From: Deltaproteobacteria bacterium
GTDB lineage: Bacteria; Desulfobacterota; BSN033; UBA1163
Reading direction: 5' to 3'
DNA: 17,416 bases
NCBI GenBank assembly: GCA_016875255.1
Contig: VGRU01000049.1
Span: forward strand, 1 to 17,416
Both the position numbers and the translations under genes were made by a program. Under the pieces are notes generated by a model that made no database searches, was not told the origin of the DNA, and was given only the letters and a program-made list of their open reading frames with translations. Positions 6,494 to 14,153 of this stretch are shown here, one piece after another (within the stretch, counting starts at the first letter, position 1; each line of letters begins with the position of its first letter).

Positions 6494-6973
6494 TCATGAT
6501 GCTTCACACGGCGGGATCTTTTCTTGGAGTTGCTTTTTCTTTGCCGGCGTTAGTTCCCCTTTGATCAACCAGTCCCTTTGGGCAAAGGCATCATTGCCCT
6601 TGATGAGAAGCCAGTCTTTTCCATTACCTTTTCCTCTCATCAGAACAAGGGAGAAACCACCTTTCAATTTCTTTCCGTTTAGGGTGAAACGGAGTTTACC
6701 CTGTCCTAGGGCGATCTCGGGATCTCCTTCTGCTTGAAACTCCCCGGAATCCCAGATGAGGACCGGGCCGGCTCCATAAAGGCCCTCTGGGATGATTCCT
6801 TCAAAGTCACCATATTCAAGAAGATGATCCTCCACCCTCACGGCAAGCCTTTTATCGGAAGGATTCATGGAAGGCCCCTTGGGGATAGCCCAGGATTTCA
6901 GGACTCCAGCAATCTCCAACCGGAAGTCATAATGAAGACGGGAGGCATGATGTTCGTGGACAACAAATTTCAT
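6494..6973 (-). CDS. Stand-alone LigD-type 3'-phosphoesterase domain protein
   Basis: This 159-residue protein is the 3'-phosphoesterase module of DNA ligase D (PF13298) as a separate protein. The family marks are clear: FVVHEHHASRLHYDFRLE at the N terminus, SWAIPKGPS, AVRVEDHLLEYGDFEGIIPE, YGAGPVLIWDSGEF, and KLKGGFSLVLMRG with WLLIKGND near the end. The His, Asp and Glu residues that bind Mn2+ and 3'-ends in LigD appear kept. The reaction is removal of 3'-phosphates or ribonucleotides from DNA ends during repair. No ligase, primase-polymerase or Ku gene is present in the window, so it either works with partners elsewhere or is an independent end-cleaning enzyme. A GGGAGG ribosome site precedes the ATG. 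It lies 51 bases after the nitroreductase gene. Confidence 0.9.
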   Translation of the reverse strand: MKFVVHEHHASRLHYDFRLEIAGVLKSWAIPKGPSMNPSDKRLAVRVEDHLLEYGDFEGIIPEGLYGAGPVLIWDSGEFQAEGDPEIALGQGKLRFTLNGKKLKGGFSLVLMRGKGNGKDWLLIKGNDAFAQRDWLIKGELTPAKKKQLQEKIPPCEAS

Positions 6974-7024
6974 TGCTTCCTCCCTTCTCTATCGAAGAGG
7001 TCTGAGGCTCGATTCCTTAAAACG

Positions 7025-8173
7025 TCAAGCTTGAATAAACCACGAAACCGGCGTCCGTAAACTGACGGGGTCAGGATAAGACTTCAGGTATCCCATTCGG
7101 AGGATCCACTGAACCTCGCCGGTTAAGCGTAATTCCTTAGCGATTTGTTTTCTCCAAGGTTCTTCTTCCAACATCTGCGTCATGGGATGAAGGGCAATCA
7201 TCTTTTCTCTTACTTTTAAAAGCATGTTTTCCCATACCCTTCCATATTCAATCAGTATGGGTATGCTCGAATCCTGACTGGTGACAACCAACCATCCGCC
7301 ACACGTTTTCACCTGTTTTGCAACAATATCCACCGTCTGTTTCCGGAAACTCTCTTTCAGTACAGATTGACGATCATAAAAATTCCGGACGAAAAGACCG
7401 GCTATCCCCTTTATCTCCATACTCTCCGGCGTTAACCCATTTCGATATAGTTTTGCTTCTTTATTGGACCACCGGATCCAATTTGCCAATTCCTCTTGTG
7501 CAGGATCACGAAACGCCTGTTTCCGGTTGGCTTCGATCGTTCCTTCCTGGAGATATTTCCCCTGAGGAGAGTGATTCGGAAAAAAGAAACTGTGCGGGGA
7601 AGAAACATTAGCAAGAAGACAAGCTCTTGCCTCATGTCTGGTGAAATATTTTAGGTCTTCCGTTTTAATCTCCTGATCCGCGAAGCCACTTCGAACCGTC
7701 CTTCTCTGTTTGACCTTCGCCAGTGGGAAATCAATGGTTTTCCCTTTTTTTAGCCGAACCTCTGCAATCTCAGGGTCCATTGGGCTCTTGCCAATGATTT
7801 GAAGATCCACCTCATAGCCAAAGGTTCCAGCGGCGATGACGAGGTTTTCAATGAAGGCCCCAATGCCGAGTAAGAGTTCCCGGTTTTCAGGGTCAACAGC
7901 CGGCAGCCAGCATTTTTTATTAGAGCCTATGATCCAGTGCCTCTGCTCCACAACCCGGACGGTCCAGGGCTGTGTATTGTGGCCACTGGGAGCCAGTGAG
8001 GCGAGGTGGAGAATTTCCATTTCATCCTTTTCAAGGCCTTTGATAGAAGTTTTTTCTTCGTTTGATTGCGGGAAATCATCCCGCTTTATGTTGCTACAGG
8101 CATGTAACATGGACAACCCTCCTAATAAAAGGATTCCCCGACCCGAAAACTTCAAAAAATTTCTCCGATTCAT
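7025..8173 (-). CDS. Tat-exported lipoprotein of the nitroreductase (Acg-like) family
   Basis: This 382-residue protein has a twin-arginine signal (NRRNFLKFSG, Arg3-Arg4), a hydrophobic stretch and a lipobox LHAC with Cys26. It therefore looks like a folded, cofactor-loaded protein exported by Tat and lipid-anchored outside the cytoplasm. The mature part is nitroreductase-like: LASLAPSGHNTQPW is the FMN-binding start of the Acg-like branch, followed by LLGIGAFIENLVIAA and RRTVRSGF. The C-terminal segments GGWLVVTSQD and GRVWENMLL also fit. Acg-type proteins bind FMN but some lack reductase activity, so the substrate is open. The ATG has an AAGGAG site seven bases upstream. It starts 50 bases after the flavodoxin-like gene and probably shares its transcript. 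Family good, function unproven. Confidence 0.85.
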   Translation of the reverse strand: MNRRNFLKFSGRGILLLGGLSMLHACSNIKRDDFPQSNEEKTSIKGLEKDEMEILHLASLAPSGHNTQPWTVRVVEQRHWIIGSNKKCWLPAVDPENRELLLGIGAFIENLVIAAGTFGYEVDLQIIGKSPMDPEIAEVRLKKGKTIDFPLAKVKQRRTVRSGFADQEIKTEDLKYFTRHEARACLLANVSSPHSFFFPNHSPQGKYLQEGTIEANRKQAFRDPAQEELANWIRWSNKEAKLYRNGLTPESMEIKGIAGLFVRNFYDRQSVLKESFRKQTVDIVAKQVKTCGGWLVVTSQDSSIPILIEYGRVWENMLLKVREKMIALHPMTQMLEEEPWRKQIAKELRLTGEVQWILRMGYLKSYPDPVSLRTPVSWFIQA

Positions 8174-8223
8174 TTTTCACTCCTTTTTGACTGTTGATTC
8201 CTGTCCTCTTTTTTTAAAATCGA

Positions 8224-9609
8224 TCATTTCCCATTGTGGACTATTTTTTGAAAAGGCTTTACCATCTCTTCCTTCATCTTTTTACGATAGATTTCTTTTC
8301 TCATGGAGGGTATCTTCGTGAGAAGGATTAATACGGAGTTGATGATCCTGGATTTATATTTCCGGTGAGGAAAATCGTAGAGGCGATGTTTTTTATAGAA
8401 CTGATGGTCTGCCTGAAATGGAAAACGGAGTTTTCCCCAGACGTCGTCCCTGAAGATTTTCATCCCGCCGACCCCCAGAAAGGTCTTCGGTTTGGTATAG
8501 TTCTTCTCTGCAAAATGAATGACCTGTTCCGCAAGGTGATGGAGCCGCGCATCTAATTCCCTGGAATCCTCTTCTTCATCTGTTACGATATCGACCAGGT
8601 TGGCCTGCTGCCATTCCGTGTAAGCTTCTAAGATCTGCCGGAGGTTGGGAATTTGCCTCAACGGGCCGGACAGGATGAAGCCAACTTGTTTCCCCGTTAA
8701 AGAGGGGGTATGAGTGTGAAAAAAACTTCTGTCAAAAAACATCTTCCATCGGGAGGATAGATATCTGTCGTGAATCGTTCCAGCAAAAACAAGGATATCA
8801 GCAGTTTTGACCTGATCCTTATAAAACTGAACAAATTCATCCTGACTCCCATAGGCACACTGATAATCATAACCGCATTGAAGGCAACCCAGACAACCTC
8901 CTTTGATGTCAATCTGATGAAGGTTGATTACGGTCACATCCTCTACGAATGAATTTCTAAATCGCTCGATCATCCTGCCTAAATTGGTGTTTGACTCTTT
9001 CAGATCGGACAGGACCAGAACCTTTTTCCCCTGGATGCCCACCTTTTGTCCTGTTGAACCCGGGACGTAATCAAAAGGGCGATAGAGGATAGGAGCGTAT
9101 TTTTTCGCTGTGGGAATTCGGTTTTGAATCCCGTCAAAGAATTCAGAGGCAAACACGGCCCATCGTTCTCTTCCCTTTCGACTCAACAGGTCATGCATAC
9201 CAGCTGAGAAAGAACCTAAATTTTTCATATCCAGATCATCGCATATCGCATTCATATAGTTGTGAGCTGTGTGGTCGAAGAAATGGATGGAGGTAGATAG
9301 GACGGCGGTATATTTATCTTTAAAAACACCCGCTGCCCCTCTCTCCCAGATGAGTTCGATAAACCTCTTATACTGGGAGGGGACGAGAATGTAATAGAGG
9401 GGAAAGGCCCACAGCACTCCATCGGAAGACCCTACTCCATCGATGATCTCTTGGAAGGCTTTTTCGTCCTTCTCGATTTTTTTAATATGGGAGCCGATGT
9501 TAAAAACCTTCCATTCATGCCCGGAGAACTTCTGCTGGATGAAATGGACATACTGCAGGGTGACGCTGAGGTCTCCCTTCGGGCTTCCGTTCAGGACAGT
9601 AATTTTCAT
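8224..9609 (-). CDS. Two-domain flavodoxin-like Fe-S oxidoreductase
   Basis: This 461-residue protein holds two NADPH-dependent FMN-reductase-type flavodoxin folds in tandem. Domain 1 (about 1-165) starts MKITVLNGSPKGDLSVTLQY and has the LWAFPLYYILVPSQYKRFIE segment. Domain 2 (about 195-375) starts KKVLVLSDLKESNTNLGRM and carries Cys239, Cys242, Cys245 and Cys251, a CX2CX2CX5C cluster with the same spacing as in the partial flavoprotein at the left edge. The tail of about 85 residues is basic and has a hydrophobic helix (SRIINSVLILLTKIP), which could bring it to a membrane or partner. A single such domain of 180-250 residues is usual, so this is a duplication or fusion. The predicted role is electron transfer, perhaps feeding the exported nitroreductase-like lipoprotein encoded 50 bases downstream. 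That link is inference. Confidence 0.85.
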   Translation of the reverse strand: MKITVLNGSPKGDLSVTLQYVHFIQQKFSGHEWKVFNIGSHIKKIEKDEKAFQEIIDGVGSSDGVLWAFPLYYILVPSQYKRFIELIWERGAAGVFKDKYTAVLSTSIHFFDHTAHNYMNAICDDLDMKNLGSFSAGMHDLLSRKGRERWAVFASEFFDGIQNRIPTAKKYAPILYRPFDYVPGSTGQKVGIQGKKVLVLSDLKESNTNLGRMIERFRNSFVEDVTVINLHQIDIKGGCLGCLQCGYDYQCAYGSQDEFVQFYKDQVKTADILVFAGTIHDRYLSSRWKMFFDRSFFHTHTPSLTGKQVGFILSGPLRQIPNLRQILEAYTEWQQANLVDIVTDEEEDSRELDARLHHLAEQVIHFAEKNYTKPKTFLGVGGMKIFRDDVWGKLRFPFQADHQFYKKHRLYDFPHRKYKSRIINSVLILLTKIPSMRKEIYRKKMKEEMVKPFQKIVHNGK

Positions 9610-9624
9610 GGCAATAAGTTCCTT

Positions 9625-9753
9625 TTAGTTATTTAACTTCCTCCACAATGTTCGGGCAGGGGAGCCCGATCTCTTCTTGGGAGACTCTTTCTTTCCTTTA
9701 TCTTTGGTTCGGCTGAGTGCTTCATCGCACCATTCTATAATGATTCGGTCCAC
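9625..9753 (-). CDS. Possible 42-residue basic small protein (weak)
   Basis: An open frame from a GTG at 9753 reads VDRIIIEWCDEALSRTKDKG and ends with a basic, Lys/Arg/Ser-rich tail, TLWRKLNN. Its stop lies 15 bases before the ATG of the two-domain flavoprotein, which suits an operon. The weak point is the start: the only purine-rich site, AGGAAG, directly abuts the GTG with no spacing, and an in-frame stop lies a few codons upstream. It may be a remnant of a longer gene. The rest of the 235-base gap (9610-9844) shows nothing else. Confidence 0.25.
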   Translation of the reverse strand: MDRIIIEWCDEALSRTKDKGKKESPKKRSGSPARTLWRKLNN

Positions 9754-9844
9754 CTTCCTGCCGTAATTGAGCGTTCAAGACCAATACAATATATCCTTTT
9801 TTAAGGCTTCATGGAATGGGGGATTCGAATGGGTAACGTAGTGG

Positions 9845-11464
9845 TTACTCTTTTTCGTCATCGTACAGTTGTGGATAGAGTTTTCTTGCGCACTCCGGGC
9901 AGATGCCATGGCTGAACTCGGCCGCAGAATGTTTCTCAATATAGGATTCAATCTGGTTCCAGTACCCCTTATCATCGCGTATCTTTTTACAGGAGGCGCA
10001 GATGGGCACCAAACCGCTTAACGTCTTCACTTTAGTGAGAGCGGCCTGAAGTTCCCGGATCAATTTGTCACGTTCCTCTTCTTCCTTCTTTCTCCGGGTG
10101 ATATCTCGAATGATGCTCTGGTAGAACTTTTCCCCTTCCACCTCGATGACACGCAAGCTCGCTTCTATGGGAAACCTCGTGCCGTCTTTCCGTTGATGGA
10201 TGGTTTGGAGGGTTAACCCTTTCTGTTCCTCCAACTGTTGAAACTGTTTTTCCAATAAGAATCTCTGTTCAGGCGCTCGAAGCTGTTTTATATCCATTTT
10301 GAGTAATTCATCACGTGAATAACCATAGATTTCAACGGCCCTGTCATTGACTTCGAAAATCTTCCAGTTGCGGTCTGCCAGGAGGATAATGTCATTGGCA
10401 TATTTTACCAGGTACTCGAAGTGTTGAAGAAGGGCTTGCCGTTCAATCTCATTATCATACTGCTTGCGATAAAACCGGGCAGTCTGGTTTCGCCATAAAA
10501 ACCCGACTATGATTCCTGCAGAAAGGATCAATACCCCCACAATCGCGATCACAAATATGGCGTGTTCACCAATGGGCGCATAGATTTCATCCCGATCGAC
10601 CTTGGCGATAAGATACCATGGGGAACCCGGGATCTTTCGCACGGCCGCAAGAACCTCAACCCCTCGGTAATCCACCTCCTCAACAACCCCTTCCACTCCC
10701 TGCACCGCTTGCACGGCCACGGTCTGCTTTCCAACCATCGGTAATCGGAGAGAGAGCGCTGTATTTTTCTGATGCCGGAGTTCATTTAAAAAGAGGACTT
10801 CAAACTCTTCACGGCGGACCAATAAACTCTCTGCTGTTCGACTCTGTGTGGGCCAGGCCTGGATATAAGAATAGAGGAATTGATAGGGATTGATACGAAG
10901 TAATAGAACGCCTGAGGGAAGTCCATCCGACTCTCTGGGGACCAGGGGAACCAGGAGGTCGAGATGGATGTGCCGGCTATCCTTTTCATCGTAGAGGTCT
11001 ACCCAGATGACCTTTCTCAAGCGGATGGCCTCATCAATAAAGGTCCGGGCATAAGGTCCAACCTCATCATATGCCTCTGAGGTATAAAGGCACACATTCC
11101 CTTTCTCATCGAGGAGAAAGATGCTGCTGTAATCGTGGTGGCCCCGGAAGGATGACATCCATCCGAGAATCTCTTCCATCACACGGGATTTCTCCCTTGA
11201 TTTGAGCCACTGCCGAAGCTGCTGGACCATTTGATAATTTTCAAAAAGGACCTCTGCGTCCGCATGCCGGCTCTTACGCCAGGCGACAATCTGGTTCACT
11301 TTCAGATCGCTGATGGCAAGGAGCTCACGTTCCCTCTCTTTCTTAATGTGTATCTTTTGATTTTCGTAATAGAGGAATCCTCCGGTTCCGATGGTGAGGA
11401 TCAGAAGAAGAAAGAGGAGGATAAGATATCTTGAAATTTTGGGAGTTTGGACCGGGGTTGCCAT
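9845..11464 (-). CDS. Membrane PAS sensor with periplasmic domain and C-terminal double-CXXC domain
   Basis: This 539-residue sensor has a first membrane helix near residues 13-32 and a large extracytoplasmic region of about 270 residues that resembles a Cache-type sensor. A second membrane helix follows (AIFVIAIVGVLILSAGIIVG), then a cytoplasmic PAS domain (LVKYANDIILLADRNW to QSIIRDITRRKKEEEE), a short coiled coil and a final domain. The last 58 residues hold CASCKKIRDDKGYW and SHGICPECARKLYP, with Cys489, Cys492, Cys522 and Cys525 plus nearby His, probably a zinc site. No kinase, GGDEF, EAL or methyl-accepting output is present. The frame opens at an upstream ATG (11482), but I chose the ATG at 11464 because GGGGGTGA lies correctly spaced before it. 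It may signal through the Cys domain by protein contact. Ligand unknown. Confidence 0.85.
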   Translation of the reverse strand: MATPVQTPKISRYLILLFLLLILTIGTGGFLYYENQKIHIKKERERELLAISDLKVNQIVAWRKSRHADAEVLFENYQMVQQLRQWLKSREKSRVMEEILGWMSSFRGHHDYSSIFLLDEKGNVCLYTSEAYDEVGPYARTFIDEAIRLRKVIWVDLYDEKDSRHIHLDLLVPLVPRESDGLPSGVLLLRINPYQFLYSYIQAWPTQSRTAESLLVRREEFEVLFLNELRHQKNTALSLRLPMVGKQTVAVQAVQGVEGVVEEVDYRGVEVLAAVRKIPGSPWYLIAKVDRDEIYAPIGEHAIFVIAIVGVLILSAGIIVGFLWRNQTARFYRKQYDNEIERQALLQHFEYLVKYANDIILLADRNWKIFEVNDRAVEIYGYSRDELLKMDIKQLRAPEQRFLLEKQFQQLEEQKGLTLQTIHQRKDGTRFPIEASLRVIEVEGEKFYQSIIRDITRRKKEEEERDKLIRELQAALTKVKTLSGLVPICASCKKIRDDKGYWNQIESYIEKHSAAEFSHGICPECARKLYPQLYDDEKE

Positions 11465-11524
11465 AAGAATCACCCCCTTCATTTAAAAGTCTAATGAAAA
11501 TAGATCAATCAGTCAATAAGTTTC

Positions 11525-12400
11525 TTATTGATCGATGGTCTGCTTGTTTCGGAGGGGGGCGGGACGAACGGCGATCAGGATTCCGGCAAAGATCAGTATC
11601 CCCCCAATGATTTTTGGGGTTAATCCCTCTCCGAGAACGAAGAACGCTAAAATCGTTGACCCTACGGGTTCACCAAGAATGGCGATCGCCACCATGGATG
11701 CAGGAAGGTATTTCAAGGCCCAGTTGAACGTGGTATGGCCGATCAACTGAGGGATGAGGGCAAGGAGAAAGAGATAGAGATAGGTGGAGGATGAGAACCC
11801 AAAGAAGGGTTTATGAGAAATGAAAGAGAGGATGATCAATACGATTGCTGCGGTTGAGTAGACAGGGAAGATGTAGGAGAGAAGGTCCTGTTCCTTTCTC
11901 ATCTTTCTTCCCACCAACAGATATCCCGAGGCAGTGATGGCGCCGAGCAAGGCCAACCCATCTCCCATCAATGCCTCTTTCGATAAGGCCACATCTCCGA
12001 AACTGATCAGTCCGCATCCCAGGACCGACAGGATGATTCCTAAGATGAGATTGAATCTTAATGATTCTTTAAAGAAGAGCCAGGCCCCTAATCCCACAAA
12101 GAGGGGATTGGTGGAGACGAGGACAACCGAGCTTGCCACAGAGGTGAATTTCAGAGAGCCGATCCAGAAGGCGAAGTGAAGGGCAAGGAAGATTCCGGAG
12201 AGAATCAACCATCGCAATTCGGATCCGTTCCATCCTTTCCAGACCCTTTGATAACCGGCGAAGGGGAGAAGAAACAGAGAGGCAAGGGTCATCCGGTAGG
12301 CAGCAATGACCAGCGCCGGCGCATCACAGAGTTTGATGAAGATCGAGGCCGTTGAGATGGCAATGATTCCGATGGGGAGGAAGATGTAGAGGCGAATCAT
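11525..12400 (-). CDS. EamA/DMT-family transporter
   Basis: This 291-residue inner-membrane protein has about ten hydrophobic helices in two EamA repeats, the layout of drug/metabolite transporter (DMT) exporters such as RhaT/YdcZ-type permeases. Repeat 1 has the typical STASIFIKLCDAPALVIAAY and VVLVSTNPLFVGLGAW segments. Repeat 2 has LKYLPASMVAIAILGEPVGS and ends with IIGGILIFAGILIA. DMT members export amino acids or other small metabolites, but the substrate cannot be told from sequence. The ATG at 12400 has no ribosome site, and a sigma-70-like promoter places the transcript start at or next to it, so the message may be leaderless. The gene is followed after 60 bases by the PAS sensor and faces the dehydrogenase gene across a 407-base gap. 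Confidence 0.9.
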   Translation of the reverse strand: MIRLYIFLPIGIIAISTASIFIKLCDAPALVIAAYRMTLASLFLLPFAGYQRVWKGWNGSELRWLILSGIFLALHFAFWIGSLKFTSVASSVVLVSTNPLFVGLGAWLFFKESLRFNLILGIILSVLGCGLISFGDVALSKEALMGDGLALLGAITASGYLLVGRKMRKEQDLLSYIFPVYSTAAIVLIILSFISHKPFFGFSSSTYLYLFLLALIPQLIGHTTFNWALKYLPASMVAIAILGEPVGSTILAFFVLGEGLTPKIIGGILIFAGILIAVRPAPLRNKQTIDQ

Positions 12401-12407
12401 GCCAAAC

Positions 12408-12436
12408 AGTTTATCTCAATACGAAATTCTCTTCAA
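12408..12436 (-). promoter_or_regulatory. Candidate promoter giving a leaderless transporter transcript
   Basis: On the minus strand TTGAAG (12431-12436) and TAAACT (12408-12413) are 17 bases apart. The usual seven bases after the -10 put the start at about 12401, next to the ATG at 12400. This agrees with the absence of a ribosome site. The match to consensus is only moderate. Confidence 0.35.
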
Positions 12437-12477
12437 GCCCCTCCTCTCCTAACGCCATTCCGGACTTGATAAGCCTG

Positions 12478-12688
12478 CCCCGTACTTGATACGGGGGAAT
12501 CCAGCGACAGGAATCTTGCGCAATTGACAGAGAGGTAAAAAATGGATAGGGTATAATTGAAAAGGATAAGAGTATCTATTTAGTACTGGTCCATAAACGA
12601 ATGGTTTCCAGAAAGGTCGTCATTCCGGCGGAGGCCGGAATCCAGTTCTTTCAAAGCCTTCTGGATGCCGGATCAAGTCCGGCATGAC
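12478..12688. repeat. REP-like hairpins in the divergent intergenic region
   Basis: Three short stems lie in the 407-base gap between the divergent genes. The first is CCCCGTA/TACGGGG at 12478-12496 with a 5-base loop. The second is ATTCCGGC/GCCGGAAT at 12622-12641. The third is ATGCCGGA/TCCGGCAT at 12665-12685. The last two are themselves enclosed by GTCAT/ATGAC and CCAG/CTGG (12619-12688), so the unit can fold as a branched hairpin. This CATTCCGG-type palindrome is widespread between genes in many bacteria. No gene is seen in the gap. A TTGACA (12524-12529) and a TATAAT (12552-12557) are 22 bases apart, too far to call. Confidence 0.75.
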
Positions 12689-12759
12689 GAAAAAAACACA
12701 TTTATAAACAGACCCTATTTAGCTTTTTGAAAAATGACACGATAGAGTGATTGAAGTTT

Positions 12760-12787
12760 GGTTATTGGAATTTGGTGATTGGAATTT
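12760..12787 (+). repeat. Two tandem 14-bp repeats before the dehydrogenase gene
   Basis: GGTTATTGGAATTT and GGTGATTGGAATTT are adjacent copies with one mismatch, ending 20 bases before the dehydrogenase ATG and just before its ribosome site. They could be a regulator site or slipped repeat DNA. Confidence 0.6.
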
Positions 12788-12807
12788 AGTTAAAGGGAGG
12801 GATCAAG

Positions 12808-13884
12808 ATGGATATCTTCGAACTCATGAAGAAGGGTGGACATGAACAGATCATCTTCAACTATGACAAAGAGACAGGGATGAGGGCGATCATTGCCATC
12901 CATGACACCACGCTCGGTCACGCCTGTGGCGGGACGAGGATGGTCAACTACGCCTCGATGGAAGATGCCCTTAAGGATGCGATGAGGCTTTCAAAGGCAA
13001 TGACCTACAAATGCGCGGCGGCTGATGAGGATAAGGGAGGAGGGAAAGGAGTGATCTGGGGCGATCCGAAAAAAGATAAGAACGAAGTTTACCTCAGAGC
13101 TTATGGAAGATTTATTGAGATTTTAAAAGGGCGTTTCGTCACAGGGGCCGCCGACCTCAATCTCAATGAGGCGGACGGTTCGATCATGGGCAGAGAGACC
13201 CGCTACATTCTGGCGAAGCCCAAAGAAGAGGGAAGCTCCGGGAATACGGGAGCCATCACCGCTTATGGAGTCTTTGTGGGGTTGAAGGCATGTGCGAGGT
13301 TCATCTGGGGCAATGAGGACCTTCGCGGGAGGAAAATCGCTTTTCAGGGACTTGGGGCAGTGGGTGAGCCTTTACTGGGATATTTAAAAGAAGGGGGTCT
13401 GGAAGTGATCGCCACGGACATCAACGAGAAAACCCTTCAGAGCCTCCAGACGAAATATGGATACAAGGCGGTCAAGCCAGAAGAAATCTATGAGGTGGAT
13501 TGCGATATCTTCTCTCCCAGCGCCATTGGCGGTATTTTGAATGACAGGACCATTCCAAAATTGAAATGCAAAATCGTTGCAGGTTGCGCCAACAATCAAT
13601 TAGAGGATGAGGAGCGCCACGGCCGGATGCTCCATGAGCGCGGGATTCTCTATGCGCCGGATTACATCATCAACGCCGGAGGCGTCATTCAGGCCATTGA
13701 TGAAGAACGGGGCTTCAATCCAGAGCGGGTGAGGATGAAGACCGAACGAATCTATGATCGCCTGCTGCACATCTTTGAGACGGCTAAAAAAGAAGGAATT
13801 CTACCGTCAGAAGCGGCCAATCGTTATGCCGAGTCTCGGATCCGCGAGATCCACAAAATGAGACGCCTCTATGTGCCGGAGTAG
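12808..13884 (+). CDS. Leucine dehydrogenase-type amino-acid dehydrogenase
   Basis: This 358-residue cytosolic enzyme belongs to the Glu/Leu/Phe/Val dehydrogenase family and aligns along its length with leucine dehydrogenase. It catalyses reversible NAD-dependent oxidative deamination of an amino acid to its 2-oxo acid and ammonia. It starts MDIFELMKKGGHEQIIF, as LeuDH does, and keeps AIIAIHDTTLGHACGGTRM, Lys68 in MTYK, catalytic Lys80 in GGGK and Asp116. The nucleotide-binding loop is GLGAVG (181-186). The stretch around Asp116 (TGAADLNLNEADG) departs from LeuDH (which has a TAEDVG-type sequence) and may carry a one-residue insert, so the preferred amino acid could be another branched or aromatic one. 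An AAAGGGAGGG ribosome site precedes the ATG. It lies upstream of an amino-acid-type importer on the same strand but is separated from it by a repeat and a promoter. Confidence 0.9.
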   Translation: MDIFELMKKGGHEQIIFNYDKETGMRAIIAIHDTTLGHACGGTRMVNYASMEDALKDAMRLSKAMTYKCAAADEDKGGGKGVIWGDPKKDKNEVYLRAYGRFIEILKGRFVTGAADLNLNEADGSIMGRETRYILAKPKEEGSSGNTGAITAYGVFVGLKACARFIWGNEDLRGRKIAFQGLGAVGEPLLGYLKEGGLEVIATDINEKTLQSLQTKYGYKAVKPEEIYEVDCDIFSPSAIGGILNDRTIPKLKCKIVAGCANNQLEDEERHGRMLHERGILYAPDYIINAGGVIQAIDEERGFNPERVRMKTERIYDRLLHIFETAKKEGILPSEAANRYAESRIREIHKMRRLYVPE

Positions 13885-13900
13885 TTGATTAGAAAAAAGT

Positions 13901-14094
13901 CTAACGGTAAGGGTAATGAGGCCCGTTCTGTTAAATTGAAAATGACGTTTGTTGTTGTCGAAGCTGGTATCGAAACTCGTGAATAGAATCTGGATGCTCG
14001 ATCTTCGTTTTTCGAGTCTCTTGCTTCGATACGAGCATCGTCACCCATAACCGTTTGACTATCAATCCAAACGGACTTCGTAACCGTAACCCGA
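13901..14094 (-). repeat. Dispersed repeat element, copy B (inverted copy of 3781-3950)
   Basis: Read on the minus strand this opens with GGGTTACGGTTAC and closes with GGGCCTCATTACCC, mirroring copy A. The 135-base core (13911-14045) has the same length as the core of copy A and differs at about 23 bases, mostly in the centre. The left flank is about 20 bases longer than in copy A. In the shared frame copy B reads GDDARIEARDSK and later TTTNVIFNL with no stop. It fills half of the 410-base gap between the dehydrogenase and the binding-protein gene. Confidence 0.85.
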
Positions 14095-14153
14095 GGACTA
14101 TTTTCATGGATCGGGGTGTCTTACCTGTCATAAGGATTACTATGCCTGACGAT

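Noticed and set aside
8365..9636. Several 60-90 codon plus-strand frames opposite the flavoprotein gene, and similar frames opposite other genes.
   Set aside because: They lie antisense to well-supported genes, lack ribosome sites and show no family features.
12524..12557. TTGACA and TATAAT upstream of the dehydrogenase gene.
   Set aside because: The spacing is 22 bases, too long for a normal sigma-70 promoter, and no better partner hexamer is placed correctly.
12601..12690. CRISPR-like repeats in the divergent gap.
   Set aside because: The repeats are palindromic hairpins in opposite orientation, not regularly spaced direct repeats with unique spacers.
13885..13905. Short TTAGA/TCTAA inverted repeat after the dehydrogenase stop as a terminator.
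   Set aside because: The stem is only five A/T-rich pairs and no T-run follows it.
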